This document shows positions 22,331-33,937 of a stretch of 64,000 bases of DNA, in pieces. The notes under the pieces were generated by a model. It made no database searches, was not told the origin of the DNA, and worked only from the letters and a program-made list of their open reading frames with translations. This stretch comes from Pectinophora gossypiella. Its lineage: Eukaryota > Arthropoda > Insecta > Lepidoptera > Gelechiidae. The position numbers were made by a program, and so were the translations under genes. The stretch lies in contig NC_065420.1 in the NCBI RefSeq assembly GCF_024362695.1, positions 13,679,420 through 13,743,419 on the forward strand. The letters are read 5' to 3'. Position 1 is the stretch's first letter. The number at the start of each line of letters is the position of its first letter.

Positions 22331-22435
22331 AGAGATACGGAAGCAAGTTCTATCAGACAAACTTTAGGTACAGGATAAATTCAGGGAACTGAATCACCAC
22401 AGCGAAACAGTGGTCACTGATCCCCCTAGAATTAT

Positions 22436-22850
22436 CCCGTTTTTCACAGGGTCCACTTACCTAACGTGAAGATTTGACAGGTTCGGTTTTTTACAGAAGC
22501 GACTGCCTGTCTGACCTTCCAACCCGCGAAGGGAAAACCAGCCCAATGTCAGTCCAATGTTGTTTGTGACAAGTTAAGTCACAGTCACATGCCTTCAAAA
22601 ATGACAGCCACCTTCTTGGCGAGCTCGCTCCATCATAGGCCTCGTCAATGCCTTCGGGCAAGTCTGGGGCAAAAAGCAATCCCATTAAAGATAAAAAAAA
22701 ATAATTTCTCGGGAATGTGGGTTTTTTCACGATGTTTCCCTTCACCGCTGAGCACGTGATAATTATTTACGATCCAAACATGAATTCGAAAACAAATTCG
22801 TCAATCATTAGTTTAGGCCTGTGCTGGGTTCGAACCGGTGAATTGATCCT
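22436..22850 (-). repeat. SINE C with an internal insertion
   Basis: The minus-strand SINE C blocks are in order, ending with the head 'ggcctgtgctgggttcgaac'. About 140 bp at 22560-22700, beginning near 'tgacagccaccttcttggcg' and ending in an A-run, do not belong to SINE C and look like a separate small insertion. Confidence 0.75.
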
Positions 22851-22917
22851 AATCTGTCTAACCTGTCTGAGAACTGATATTTATTTATTATTGTATACCA
22901 ATATTTTATGTTTGTTT

Positions 22918-23091
22918 TTTTTTTAAGTACGTCTAGGGCCCTGTGCCGAGGATTTTCTTGCAGCTTCTTTTCCCCGGCAATACAGGTTGTGAGAAGCTGC
23001 AGTAGTTTTAGACGGATGAGACGTTCGTTATGTAAAAAATGACGATTCACAGTGTAACTATGTTACCTAGAGAATTTGAATTTGAATAATA
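22918..23091 (+). repeat. Repeat E, full copy
   Basis: 'ttttaagtacgtctagggcc', 'gcagcttcttttccccggca', 'gagacgttcgttatgtaaaa' and the end 'agagaatttgaatttgaata'. Confidence 0.75.
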
Positions 23092-23460
23092 GGAATAATC
23101 GTATCGACAGGCGTCCTGGCTATACCAATTACCGTCGTGTCTTATAGGTACATATAGTGTGTGTAACTACCAGATACAGAGAACATAATTCACGGCTAAC
23201 AATAGTAGTGGCGTTGAATAGAGGTGGTTTGTCGTACACACTTAGAGTTAAACAAGCAGTAAGGAACTAAGTAGGTTGGTATACATTTCGTTGGTCAAGA
23301 ATACAGAAGTTTGTTCTTAGGGCTTTTGCATTATAAAGTATATATTTCGCTAGCGTAATTCGCTATTTAATTAACAGCCTATGCCTTTTTCGAAACGGCC
23401 GTTCAACTTTTTTAAAAATAAATAAAAAAAGAGTTTGTTTATTTTTTTTGTAAATCTATA

Positions 23461-24771
23461 CAGGGTGGCCCAGAAGTTCAGGTTCAAAATGGAAAATTAG
23501 ATAGAAGGGCTCATTAGCTACCAGAAACACCCCCATGTATGTTCAGCAATTATTTACGGTTTAGGAGATTTGACCCATTTTGTACCTTTTTCTAGATTTT
23601 CTACTTTACTTCAGAAATAATCATTTTGTCGCTATCCCTTTCTTAATAATTATTTTATTTTACTTCACAACTATGCCTTAGGCTGTGTACCGCTTAATCA
23701 AAGATAAATCAAAGTCAAATCAAGTATAAAAAAAAAGTTATCAGAAGTCAAAGTGAGAATTCGACCAAAATTGTTACAGTTGTTTAAACTTCGCCGAAGA
23801 ATAATAAACACATGAGATTGTCATGGACCCTGAACGTATTTCTAAAAACTGCTCCATTTAATAGGCTTTTAGAAACATCCAAAAAAAGTACCCTTAATAA
23901 GGGCATAAAACTAAGTAATTAGCCCTCAAAGATTGCAAGACAGACAGATTTGAAGGAAAATTTGACATTCTCATACAATGTAGCTGCTTCTTTCTAACGT
24001 TGTTAAAGGTGCTCAAAGACAGATTTTATTTTAGTATCCAATAGTATGAATCACCAACAGTGTTTGGGGATAACTTTTTCCTTCAAATTTATGTACCTTC
24101 ATTAAAATACGAATACCAAAAGTGACTGCAAGTTTTGTCTTCGGATTGTTGCTATGTCTACCCTGTTAGCGATTATAAGCGTGATTTTTATTTACTTTTA
24201 ATTGAAAATGTGTCTTTGAGCACCTTTAACAACGTTAGAAAGAAGCAGCTACATTGCATGAGAATGCCAAATTTTCCTTCAAATCTGTCTGTGTTGCAAT
24301 ATTTGAGGTCAAATTACTTAGTTTTATGCCCTTATTAAGGGTACTTTTTTTGGATGTTTCTAAAACCCTATTAAATGGAGCAGTTTTTAGAAATACTTTC
24401 AGGGTCCATGACAATCTCATGTGTTTATTATTCTTCGGCGAAATATTAACAACTGTAACAATTTTGGTCGAATTCTCACTTTGATTCCGATAACTTTTTT
24501 TTTTATCTTTGATTTGACTTTGATTTATCTTTAATTGAGCGGTACACAGCTTTAGGCATAGTTGTGAAGTAAAATAAAATAATTATTAAGAAAGGGATAG
24601 CGACAAAATGATTATTTCTGAAGTAAGGTAGAAAATCTAGAAAAAGGTACAAAATGGGTCATATCTCCTAAACCGTAAATAATTGCTGAACATACATGGG
24701 GGTGTTTCTGGTAGCTAATGAGCCCCTCTTTCTAATTTTTCATTTTGAACCTGAACTTCTGGGCCACCCTG
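23461..24771 (+). mobile_element. 1311-bp hairpin element X, copy 1
   Basis: The whole element is one inverted repeat. The arms 23461-24021 and 24211-24771 are each 561 bp and nearly complementary, with a 189-bp loop. The ends are CAGGGTGGCCCAGAAGTTCA and its complement, flanked by TATA on both sides. Open frames of 60-76 codons in the arms are mirror images of each other and are not genes. It lies in intron 1 of the Dpr gene, 2.0 kb before exon 2. The strand label is arbitrary; copy 2 (27189) has the opposite orientation. Confidence 0.9.
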
Positions 24772-24779
24772 TATAACAA

Positions 24780-25535
24780 ACAAGTTACAAGGGCTTCCCT
24801 AAAAGTAGCCAGATGACACTTGTGATGGGAACTGTTAGCACACCCCGGATATGCATACAAAAATTTAATTCTTACCGTGTTGCGCATAACGCGCATAATT
24901 GCGTAAAAGCTGTACGTCTCATCATCCTACTTCGGACATTTGGGTGAACAACTTGTAATAGGGATCACAAAGTGATTGTAACAAAATAATACTTTATTTA
25001 CACCATAAACAAAACAGTTACAGAACAAAAATATGAAACAAAACAAAAATAAAATTAAATAAAACTAAAAAAAAAACAAAACTCAAAATAAAATAAATGT
25101 ACAATTTTTTAACACTAAAGTAAGTGATTTAAGTTTAGTGGTTTAAGTTAGTGAGTAAGTGATAAGTGATTTTAGGGATCACAAAGTGATTATTGTGATT
25201 TATCCCCATCGGTATTCGTACCTAGGTTCTTCATAATAATATCATGAGACCTGGAGACCACTGGACCACAGACGTTAAATGCATTATTTTAAAAAAAGAA
25301 AAGCTCCTTATTCTATGCCTATATGACAAGGAGACACTCTGTGTTTTGTTCAAATTTTATGTCGAGTCATAAAAATATTTCACAGAATTATTATAATGAA
25401 TCACCACAGTAATATAGTTGAGATAGTTTAACAACGTGATAATAAAATGAACTTTTGCTCGTCAAATTAACTTTCCCGTCGTTTACTTCACAAAAGTCAT
25501 CCCAACTAAGCCCTGTTAAGTCTATAAAATTTTGC
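24780..25535. other. No gene seen; degenerate SINE trace
   Basis: A diverged SINE fragment ('gggatcacaaagtgattgtaa') shows at 24960 and 25165-25280. The rest is AT-rich intron. Confidence 0.4.
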
Positions 25536-25539
25536 CGAG

Positions 25540-25805
25540 GCTGTGGTTGAGCAATGGGCTCATGATCCGGAGGTCCTGAGTTCGAATCCCGATGGGAACA
25601 TATCACAAAAGTCACTTTGTGGTCTCTAGTTTGGTCAGGACATTGATCACCCCATGGTCCGAAAGTAAAACGGTCAATGCTTCGGAGGGCACGTTAATCA
25701 GTTGGTCCCGGTTACAATTAACTTAATAAGTATGTAATTACATGAGCCATGTTAGGAGCCTATGGCGACTTAATAGTAACTGACACCAGGGTTGATAAAG
25801 TCGGC
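25540..25805 (+). repeat. SINE A, nearly full length
   Basis: Head 'gaggctgtggttgagcaatg' with B box GAGTTCGAATCCC, then 'acaaaagtcactttgtggtc', core 'gcttcggagggcacgttaat', and 'caccagggttgataaag'. The first bases of the head and the tail are lost. Confidence 0.8.
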
Positions 25806-26038
25806 TATTGACCTTACAAACTACACAAGAGAATTACAACCCTTTCACGGGCAGAGACCATGGGTCATTGATGGTTCGTAATAGTATGACACCTTGGAAT
25901 CGGAACGTCATTAGACGTTCTGTCCTTGAATGTGTTAAAAGGTTTATCCAATATTGGTATAATTATCTCACACAGGCACAGGCAATTAAAAATAGCCATA
26001 GACTATACCTAAGTAAGTAGGTTTTTCTTCCATAATAA

Positions 26039-26252
26039 ACAGGGTGTTAGTGATATCGCAACGAAAACTTTGAGGAGGATACAGACCATGAGTTGATATT
26101 AAGTGGAGTTTTCCGTCGCAAAAGTATGGAGCGAAAAATTATTTAAAAAACTCAAAAAATCTTATGAATAGGAAAATTTCACTTGATATAAACTTAGAAT
26201 CATGGTCTGAATCATCCCCATCAGTATTCGTTACGATGTCACTAACACCCGT
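26039..26252. mobile_element. Foldback MITE S, copy 3
   Basis: Starts 'acagggtgttagtgatatcg' and ends 'gatgtcactaacacccgtg', with the arms 'ttgatattaagtggagtttt' and 'aaaatttcacttgatataaa'. About 500 bp upstream of exon 2. Confidence 0.8.
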
Positions 26253-26559
26253 GTAAGACATTTCTCTGGTAATATAACTAAGGTAAGGTATATTTCTATG
26301 TTAAATTATTTATTTCCTTACATTGTTTTTGTTTACTATTAAGTTATTTTTGATAGTGGAAAATGTCTACATCGTTCAATACCTATTATAAACATAGCAA
26401 GATCTTCTTATAGTCGTGGGCCATTTTCGTGGACTCCAGTTTAAAAGCAGACCCACGTTCCCAATCTTGAGCTATGTAACCACCTATCCACGCTTTGCAG
26501 TGTGCATACACATATTTTGCTACAAAGCAAAGCTTAATACAGGTGACTTATCCTTGCAC

Positions 26560-26695
26560 CACGGTGAGCCCGCGCCTTTATCGGACACGCGCATCTGGGT
26601 GCGTGACGTCTGACGCCTATATTGAAGACTAAAGTAAGACCGAGGGGTGAGGTAAACCTGGTGGGGAGCGGAGAGTTGCTGTTCTATACGTAGTA
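26560..26695. repeat. Repeat O, copy 1
   Basis: 'ggtgcgtgacgtctgacgcc', 'ttgaagactaaagtaagacc', 'tggtggggagcggagagttg' and 'ttctatacgta'. The reverse complement of the same blocks is at 31186-31330. Class unknown; it ends about 50 bp before exon 2. Confidence 0.55.
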
Positions 26696-26743
26696 TTTAT
26701 TGCATATATGTCTATGCTTAACTTTAAATAATATTTTCCTCAG

Positions 26744-26928
26744 GTTGCACAGACAACGCAAACGCTCTCGGCTCGGAGGGGGTCTCAGAGTTGGACTACA
26801 CAGACGTGGACCTCGGGCTGACACAGCGGGGGCCACACTTCGACGTGGCCTACTCCAGGAACGTCACGGCCCTCGTCGGCAAGACTGCGCAGCTGAACTG
26901 CAGGGTACATGACCTTGGAAATAGGACG
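26744..26928 (+). CDS. dpr: Dpr-like gene, exon 2: linker and start of Ig domain 1
   Basis: Acceptor 'atattttcctcag' ends at 26743; donor ACG|GTATGT starts at 26929. 185 bp: two bases complete the Gly codon from exon 1 and 61 codons follow, ending in phase 0. It codes for CTDNANALGSEGVSE, an acidic linker, then RGPHFDVAYSRNVTALVGKT and QLNCRVHDLGNRT. The first Ig cysteine is encoded at 26899-26901. NVT and NRT are possible N-glycosylation sites. The exon lies between two copies of a 1311-bp hairpin element. Skipping it would shift the frame. Confidence 0.9.
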
Positions 26929-27188
26929 GTATGTAGTTGTTTATTGTATATTGTTTTATTTATTAGTACACAATAAACAAAGAGATTTCTTCCAGCTGAC
27001 CTACGTAACAAGAGAGACTTTCAACGTATAATATTATATAGATACACATACATACGCGTACAAATTATTTAAAAATTACTTAATTACTTATACTAATATA
27101 AAACAAAATATTAACCTAAACCTACAGACCACATTTAAATAAATTGTATATTTCATAAATATATAAACATATTATTATATACTTTATA

Positions 27189-28499
27189 CAGGGTGGCCCA
27201 GAAGTTCAGGTTCAAAATGAAAAATTAGATAGAGGGGCTCATTAGCTACCAGAAACACCCCCATGTATGTTCAGCAATTATTTACGGTTTAGGAGATATG
27301 ACCCATTTTGTACCTTTTTCTAGATTTTCTACCTTACTTCAGAAATAATCATTTTGTCGCTATCCCTTTCTTAATAATTATTTTGTTTTACTTCACAACT
27401 ATGCCTAAGGCTGTGTACCGCTTAATAAAAGATAAATCAAAGTCACATCAAGTATAAAAAAAAAGTTATCGGAAGTCAAAGTGAGAATTCGACCAAAATT
27501 GTTACAGTTGTTAAAACTTCGTCGAAGAATAATAAACACATGAGATTGTCATGGACCCTGAAAGTATTTCTTAAAACTGCTCCATTTAATAGGCTTTTAG
27601 AAACATCCAAAAAAAGTACCCTTAATACGGGCAAAAAACTAAGTAATTTGACCTCAAATATTACAAGACAGACAGATTTGAAGGAAAATTTGACATTCTC
27701 ATACAATGTAGCTGCTTCTTTCTAACGTTGTTGAAGGTGCTCAAAGACACATTTTCAGTTAAAAGTAAATAAAAATTACGCTTATAATCGCTAACAGGGT
27801 AGACATAGCAACAATCCGAAGACAAAACTTGCAGTCACTTTTGGTATTCGTATTTTAATGAAGGTACATAGATTTGAAGGAAAAAGTTATCCCCAAACAC
27901 TGTTGGTGATGCTTACTATTGGATACTAAAATAAAATCTGTCTTTGAGCACCTTTAACAACGTTAGAAAGAAGCAGCTACATCGTATGAGAATGACAAAT
28001 TTTCCTTCAAATCTGTCTGTCTTGCAATCTTTGAGGGCTAATTACTTAGTTTTATGCCCTTATTAAGGGTACTTCTTTTTAATGTTTCTAAAAGCGTATT
28101 AAATGGAGCAGTTTTTAGAAATACGTTCAGGGTCCATGACAATCTCATGTGTTTATTATTCTTCGGCGAAGTTTAAACAACTGTAACAATTTTGGTCGAA
28201 TTCTCACTTTGACTTCTGATAACTTTTTTTTTATACTTGATTTGACTTTGATTTATCTTTGATTGAGCGGTACACAGCCTTAGGCATAGTTGTGAAGTAA
28301 AATAAAATAATTATTAAGAAAGGGATAGCGACAAAATGATTATTTCTGAAGTAAGGTAGAAAATCTAGAAAAAGGTACAAAATGGGTCATATCTCCTAAA
28401 CCGTAAATAATTGCTGAACATACATGGGGGTGTTTCTGGTAGCTAATGAGCCCCTCTATCTAATTTTTCATTTTGAACCTGTACTTCTGGGCCACCCTG
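27189..28499 (-). mobile_element. 1311-bp hairpin element X, copy 2, inverted
   Basis: Same ends, TATA flanks and length as 23461-24771; arms 27189-27749 and 27939-28499, loop 189 bp. The loop is the reverse complement of the loop of copy 1, and small differences between arms also swap sides. The whole element is therefore inserted in the opposite orientation. It starts 260 bp after exon 2. Confidence 0.9.
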
Positions 28500-28654
28500 T
28501 ATATTGGTTCATAAATATATTATACACTATATACAATATATATACCTAAATAAATAAGTAAATGCATACAAATACGACTAATGCAACTCAAGCAAGACTC
28601 AAATAATAATCCTTTAAGTTCCTTTTAAAACCACCGTGTCACATTCCCGACGAC

Positions 28655-29330
28655 GACGTGATTTTATCCGTATTAACGTGCGCGGCAGTCTCGGCGCACG
28701 CGACATCTCCGAAAAGCTACAAGAGAACAGGCTTCGTTGGTTTGGGCACGTAAAAAGAAGACCTCCTTATTATGTGGGTACTGTGATAATGTTTATTTAT
28801 TTATTTTGTTCATGGAACTCCAACACAGTACATTTCTTACATGACAATATTTTTTTTTTTTTGCGTGTACAATTTCGAAATGCACGGCAATTATAGGAGT
28901 TCACCCCCTTTTCGAAATTATATTCACATTACAGAACTAAGTAAATTTAAAAAGAAGGTAAGAATTAACTTAATAAAATTCGCTTTAAAGCGGCCAGACT
29001 GTCACCAAATATATATCTACTGTAGAATTTTTACTTTGACAGTAGTTGTACTGTATGCACATTCTTGCTACTGGGGACCTTCGTCCGAGAATGGTGCGTG
29101 ATGCAGGAATATGAAATACCCGGTGAGAGATTCCGCTGAATGTTATAGTCAATCTAAATATACCAGGGCTTAGACCAAGAGGACGACCAAAAACAAGATG
29201 GGCGGACATGGTCGAAAAGGCTCTGTGTATGTGCAATGTGTCCGAGAACGACACGTCTGATAGAGGAAGTGGAAGAAAAGTACGAAGAAGGCAGACCCCA
29301 CCATCAGATAATATATAATACTTATCAGAT
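28655..29330 (+). pseudogene. LINE C-terminal remnant, split by an insertion
   Basis: 28655-28780 reads ISEKLQENRLRWFGHVKRRP. 29150-29300 continues the family with PGLRPRGRPKTRWADMVEKA. Both are the C-terminal 'RL.WFGH...RPK.RW.D' pattern of an insect LINE. About 330 bp of AT-rich foreign sequence between them (28790-29110) suggests an old insertion. Frame breaks make it inactive. Confidence 0.65.
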
Positions 29331-29339
29331 ATATTTTTT

Positions 29340-29940
29340 ATTTTTTTTCAATTTGCCATCTGCGAGGAACTATAATTAATTGGCTTTCTGTGTTTACCAT
29401 AAGTTGCTACTAAATTAATTATAGCTGTTGTTTCTCCGAACATTAAATAAATAAATTAAATAAATAAATTCCAAGGTTATGTAATAATATTCCATTTCTG
29501 TTAGATAAAAATAAAATTATGTGTACTGGTAGTCTTAAGAAGAAACTGAAGGTATATATGTTGGAATAAATAATGAGTGTAGTTAAGTTTAGTAAGTTAA
29601 GTGTGTGTAGTATAAGTCAATTTATAGGATTTTAGTGGGTGGAGGGCAGTTGTTGTAAATGCTGGTACGTAAACAAAATTAGGGAATGAGCGCGACGCCA
29701 ACAAAATACGGTTGTAGTTTGGCGATAGTATTAAAATGTATATGTATGTAATTTTGTTCATAAAGAAATTAAAAAAAAAGATGGGAATAATAAATGCCAA
29801 GGAGATAGAGAGACAGAGATTGTATCCGTATTAAGTATTTTGGAATTTATTACCACCGTGGTAGTGCAGTTGGAAGAACTCTTGTATCTCATTACCCCAG
29901 CACGGGAAATCATTTTTTTATAATTCAATTTCAAAATCAT
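29340..29940. other. No gene seen
   Basis: AT-rich intron sequence without a recognised element. Confidence 0.4.
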
Positions 29941-29944
29941 ATAT

Positions 29945-30156
29945 TATTTGGATTATAAATGAGTATCACGTGCTCAGCGGTGAAGGAAACAGTGGGGAAA
30001 CTTACATTCCCGAGAGAGAAATGCGTTTCGGTGTAGGTGACCTAATCTGTATTAAGCTGGTTTTCCCTTCGCGGATTTGAAGGTCAGACAGACAGTCGCT
30101 TCTGTAAAAAACTGGACCTGTCTGGACCTTCTGGTTAGGTAAGTGGAACCAGTAAG
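29945..30156 (+). repeat. SINE C, 3' part
   Basis: 'cacgtgctcagcggtgaagg', 'cttacattcccgagagagaa', 'ctggttttcccttcgcggat' and 'tctggttaggtaagtggaac'. The tRNA-like head is missing or degenerate. Confidence 0.8.
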
Positions 30157-30427
30157 GTACGGTAGATGCTGATATTTATTACGTCTATGCGACCAAGTAT
30201 AATAAGCCATATAATCTTCGAATTGGCTTCAATCTTCCTAGCGCCTTTGAAAGCACGTTTAGCTTACTCCAGTTAGAAATAGGCTATAAAGACTTTAATA
30301 ATATTGATATTAGCATAACTTAGTTCACCCTTTGTTGCGTTCGGTCGCATTACGAATATGGAGTTAGTTTCGCATTGCTCTGTGCACCCCAGAAAGGATT
30401 ATTAGCATGAACTACAATATCGCTAAT

Positions 30428-30665
30428 GGCCTCGGTGGTCCAGTGGTTGAACTTTAGGCTCATCCGGAGGTTCTGGGTTCGATTCCCGGTGGCGACACGT
30501 CAAACAATTAAAAAAGAAACGGTTTCTATCAATCGGGTGATCAGCCTGTAATGACTTTGTCGAACTAGGGATCACGGAGTAATTGTTGTGATATGTCTTC
30601 ACTGGGAATCGAACCGTTCTGGATCGTGACGTGAGCCCAAAGCACCAACACTTAACACGGAGGCC
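30428..30665. repeat. Two SINE heads facing each other
   Basis: 30428-30505 is a + strand head (GGTCCAGTGGTTGAAC, B box GGTTCGATTCC). 30530-30665 is a minus-strand head ending 'acttaacacggaggcc'. The junction 'cgacacgtcaaacaattaaa' also occurs inside the SINE A at 41166-41543, so the same rearranged sequence moved twice. Confidence 0.65.
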
Positions 30666-30671
30666 AAGAAA

Positions 30672-30760
30672 GGCTAACAGAAGCTGGGTGAAGTACTTAG
30701 TTCATCATGCGCTGGATGTACCCCTGACTACCCCAATTGGGATATAATTTTATGTGTTCG
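30672..30760. repeat. Repeat L, copy
   Basis: 'agaagctgggtgaagtactt', 'gctggatgtacccctgacta' and 'ccccaattgggatata' match, in reverse, 33938-34300 and 60200-60330. Confidence 0.55.
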
Positions 30761-30941
30761 TGAGGTACGTCGCGTGTCAAACCAATTTACGTTGGGTAAA
30801 CATAGCATAAGCAGACTATAAACGTCCCGCTTTGGGGCACAGACTTCCCACGCTGCTCTGGTGCGGGGGCTTATATTTGAATCGCTCGATTTCAGAATCA
30901 CGTTCGAAAATATATAAGTACCCATTTCACGAAGCACATCA

Positions 30942-31080
30942 GCGGGCCTAGCACCGTAAGCACGCGACTCTTTCTCGCCGCGACAGAGATCGTCTGTCTC
31001 TTTCTGTGCAGTACTGTGAGAGAGTGACGGGTGACGTATGTCGAGGCGAAAAGAGTTGCGCGCTTACGATGCTTAGCACG
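30942..31080. repeat. Small foldback repeat
   Basis: 'gggcctagcaccgtaagcac' and 'gcgactctttctcgccgcga' pair with 'gcgaaaagagttgcgcgctt' and 'acgatgcttagc'. The hairpin centre is 'gtctgtctctttctgtgcag'. No coding frame. Class unknown. Confidence 0.55.
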
Positions 31081-31185
31081 CAGACCTTGTTATTTGCAAG
31101 ATGTATACAGGACAAGTATATATTTTCGGACGCGAGTTGCAAAAATAAGACCCGTGATCTTGGTTTAGTACAGTATAGTAAGCAA

Positions 31186-31330
31186 TAATACTACGTATAG
31201 AATGGCAACTCTCCACTCCTCACCAGGGGCTGAACTAGGTTTCCCTCGCCCCACTAGGTCTTACTTTAGTCTTCAATCGTATGGGCGTCAGACGTCACAC
31301 ACACAGACGCGCGTCTACGCTAACGGCAAT
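31186..31330. repeat. Repeat O, copy 2, inverted relative to 26560
   Basis: 'tacgtatagaatggcaactc', 'aggtcttactttagtcttca' and 'gggcgtcagacgtcacacac' are the reverse of the 26560-26695 copy. Like the hairpin pair, the two O copies flank exon 2 in opposite orientation. Confidence 0.55.
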
Positions 31331-31664
31331 GTGCAGTATCTGTGTAGAACGAGGTGTTTTGTGTGAAGTGTCCGGGGTATTTTTCAAGGCTAAAACGGAA
31401 TTCTTCCCGGCGCGTGTCTCCTAGGGAAATTCAAAAGCGAAATTTCGAAATATCTTCAAAGGCCATTATATGTATTGAACCAGTATTCTGTCAATTGTGA
31501 ATTTCGGTCGAAAATTCATGACATAATCGGCCTATTTTAGCAAAGAGGCATTGTTCTATCACAATGATGAAAATGTCATAAAGCTTCGGAAGTAGAGATT
31601 AGGCGAATGAAATTGTTAAAATAAGGCCAATATAATATTTGGACACCACGATGAAGATGCCTCT

Positions 31665-31790
31665 ACTTATTAAATAACTTGTTTATGTAACCCTACATTG
31701 ATTTAAAAGGTATGTTGCTTTTCAATTTCTTGTCATTTCTCCTCAGCCTTAACACCTCGCGATATGACATTATAGATTCAAATTGTTGAA
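31665..31790 (-). mobile_element. LINE P 3' end, copy 2
   Basis: 'tgatttaaaaggtatgttgc', 'caatttcttgtcatttctcc' and 'acacctcgcgatatgacatt' match 58975-59150. The end merges into the J-family repeat at 31800. Confidence 0.6.
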
Positions 31791-31799
31791 TAAACAAGT

Positions 31800-32048
31800 T
31801 TATTCAACAATTTCGGGTGCAATGCTGAGGAAACAATGAAATTATTTACGACATCACATTAAATACTTCAAAAATAACAGTATTTCTCTACTATTCAATG
31901 GATGTTATTATACATATAAACCTTTCTATTGAATCACTCTATCTATTAAAAAAAACCGCATCAAAATCCGTTGCGTAGTTTTAAAGTTTTAAGCGTACAT
32001 AGGGATATAGGGACAGAAAAAGCGACTTTGTTTTATACTATGTAGTGA
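31800..32048 (+). mobile_element. Helitron-like repeat J, copy 1
   Basis: 'tgcaatgctgaggaaacaat', 'tcaaaatccgttgcgtagtt' and 'gggatatagggacagaaaaa' are shared with the reverse copy at 49360-49607. The layout resembles non-autonomous Helitron-type repeats common in insects, but no hairpin-CTRR terminus was defined, so the class is tentative. Confidence 0.45.
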
Positions 32049-32278
32049 TAATAACCTGATGATTCTGATTTTGACTCTCCACCAACTAAAAGTAGATTAT
32101 TCTTAGCACTTAATAACAAGTAACATTACAAACATGAAACTGTATGCAGTTGGCACCTGGTATTTTGGTGATTTCATAACGTGATTGAAATATGCATGAC
32201 ATAATGTGATCCAAATATCAAGCAACAATTATTTTTATATAAAGGCAGACCATAACATTGTAGTTTGGAATAATTATG

Positions 32279-32428
32279 TTGGTCCCGGCTGCATTAGCAG
32301 TCGTTAATAACCATCAATCAATCCGCACTGGGCCCGCGTGATGGTTTAAGGCCCGATCTCCCTATCCATCTAGAGGGAAGGCCCGTGCCCCAGCAGTGGG
32401 GACGTTAATGGGCTGATGATGATGATGT
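32279..32428 (+). repeat. SINE F, 3' half
   Basis: 'tggtcccggctgcattagca', 'gtcgttaataaccatcaatc', 'ccgcactgggcccgcgtgat' and 'cccagcagtggggacgttaa' ending in (gat)n. The 5S-derived head is absent here. Confidence 0.85.
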
Positions 32429-32663
32429 ACCCGAGTAATGAGAAAATAGGTACCAATTATTACGTATAATCTGAGCATGTATATTGTTTTTGGTGAACGT
32501 ACCCTGAAAAGTTGTTCATTTGGTTAACCCCTCCAACAGGGTTTGCATGACAACTGCAATGCTGCTATGACAATGAATGCTGCCTACATAGATAGATGTC
32601 GAACGGCTATCGGTCGAAACCCTTGATATAATTCACGCCGCGCGCGGCTAGGTTGCCGTGCTA

Positions 32664-32993
32664 GGTTGTTCTATCGTGATGGTTGTGAGGTGGACTACCA
32701 ACCCCATCAACCCTGGTGTCAGGGTTACTATTGAGCCGCCAAAGGCCCCTGACATAGCTCATGTAACGACTACTTACTTACATCAGTAAGTAGTAACCGG
32801 GACCAACGGCTTAACGTGCCTTCCGAACGGATCATCTTTCTTTCGGACAATCAGGTGATCAGTTTGTAATGTCCTATAACCAAACTAGGAATTGCAAAGT
32901 GTTTTTCGTGGTGTATCCCTGGATTTGGACCCGGACCTCTGGATCGTGAGCCTAACGCTCAAACCACTGGACCACAGAGGCCGTTAACGTGCT
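32664..32993 (-). repeat. SINE A, full length
   Basis: Reverse tail 'ttctatcgtgatggttgtga' through the core 'acggcttaacgtgccttccg' to the head 'cactggaccacagaggccgt'. Confidence 0.85.
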
Positions 32994-33039
32994 AGGCGAG
33001 GACAGGTAACGTAGCGTTTACACAACGTTTTTGTAGGTG

Positions 33040-33230
33040 CGACAGTAGTGTCCTAGTGAGGTTTTAGAGTTAATATCCAGTGGAATTTTCCATCGCAAAA
33101 GTATAGAATTGAAAATAATTTTAAAAAAAAACATGAATTTTGCGACGGATAATTCCACTTGATATTAACTCAGAATCATGGTCTGAATCATCCCCCTCAG
33201 TATTCGTTACGATGTCACTAACACCCCGTA
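33040..33230. mobile_element. Foldback MITE S, copy 4, left end truncated
   Basis: Arms 'gttaatatccagtggaattt' and 'aattccacttgatattaact' and the right end 'gatgtcactaacaccccgta'. About 30 bp of the left arm are replaced. Confidence 0.75.
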
Positions 33231-33234
33231 TCCT

Positions 33235-33660
33235 TTACTCGTATTGCACCAAAATAAAAAGAAATAATTAAAAAAAGACTCTTTAACTCTCTTCCTCTTC
33301 TCTTTTCTCTTTTCCTCATCATTTTGTACGGGTTTACGTAAATATTTTAATCTAAGACCCATGATTCTATTTCAATTTAATCTAAAACGGGAAAGCTTTG
33401 ACCTTTTTGTCAGTTTATTTAGTTGTGTAATTGTTTGCTTTTAAAAATAATTTATGTATTTTTTGTCCTTAATAAGGTAAGATGTCTTTAAGTTTAAATA
33501 TAACTTTCTAGGTAAGTAGGATAGGAATAATAAAGTCCAACCGACGTTGTCCTACTCATAAAGCGTTAGGTTCGTTAGGTCAAAGGTTCAATTCTTGTCT
33601 AACAAAATATAACTCTTGTGAAACTATTTCTGATTTGGCTCGGACATTGTAGGCTAAAAC
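33235..33660. other. No gene seen
   Basis: AT-rich, with a CT-rich run near 33288-33320. Nothing recognised. Confidence 0.4.
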
Positions 33661-33665
33661 CAACT

Positions 33666-33909
33666 TCATCATCATCAATTTAAGAGCTACGCTCTTGTCG
33701 GTGCAGCATTTTCCATGCTACTTTTTTAAGGGAAATATAGAGCAGTGGTTTCCCTCTTGCCTTCCGCCTCGCAGTACTCTGTCTGACGCAAGTGGGTTGG
33801 CGCCCAGAGTAGTCTATTACGAAGCCATACTAGGACTTCTGTCCTCCGCCTTTGAATAGTACTGACAGTTACTGTTGCCCTCTATCAGGTTCCAGGGTAC
33901 AGTCCCTGA
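33666..33909 (-). mobile_element. LINE G 3' end, copy 2
   Basis: 'catcatcaatttaagagcta', 'gcagcattttccatgctact', 'ggtttccctcttgccttccg', 'acttctgtcctccgcctttg' and 'gacagttactgttgccctct'. Complements the + strand copies at 5573 and 44400. Confidence 0.7.
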
Positions 33910-33937
33910 AATCAACTTATCAAATTACATAATATAA

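Noticed and set aside
24235..24484. Open frames of 60-76 codons in the hairpin arms (also at 27476-27725)
   Set aside because: The frames in opposite arms are mirror images of one inverted-repeat sequence and carry no domain.
26416..26613. Coding exon upstream of Dpr exon 2
   Set aside because: The 65-codon frame has no Ig or signal features, its 3' part is repeat O, and exon 1 at 16475 already joins exon 2 in the right phase.
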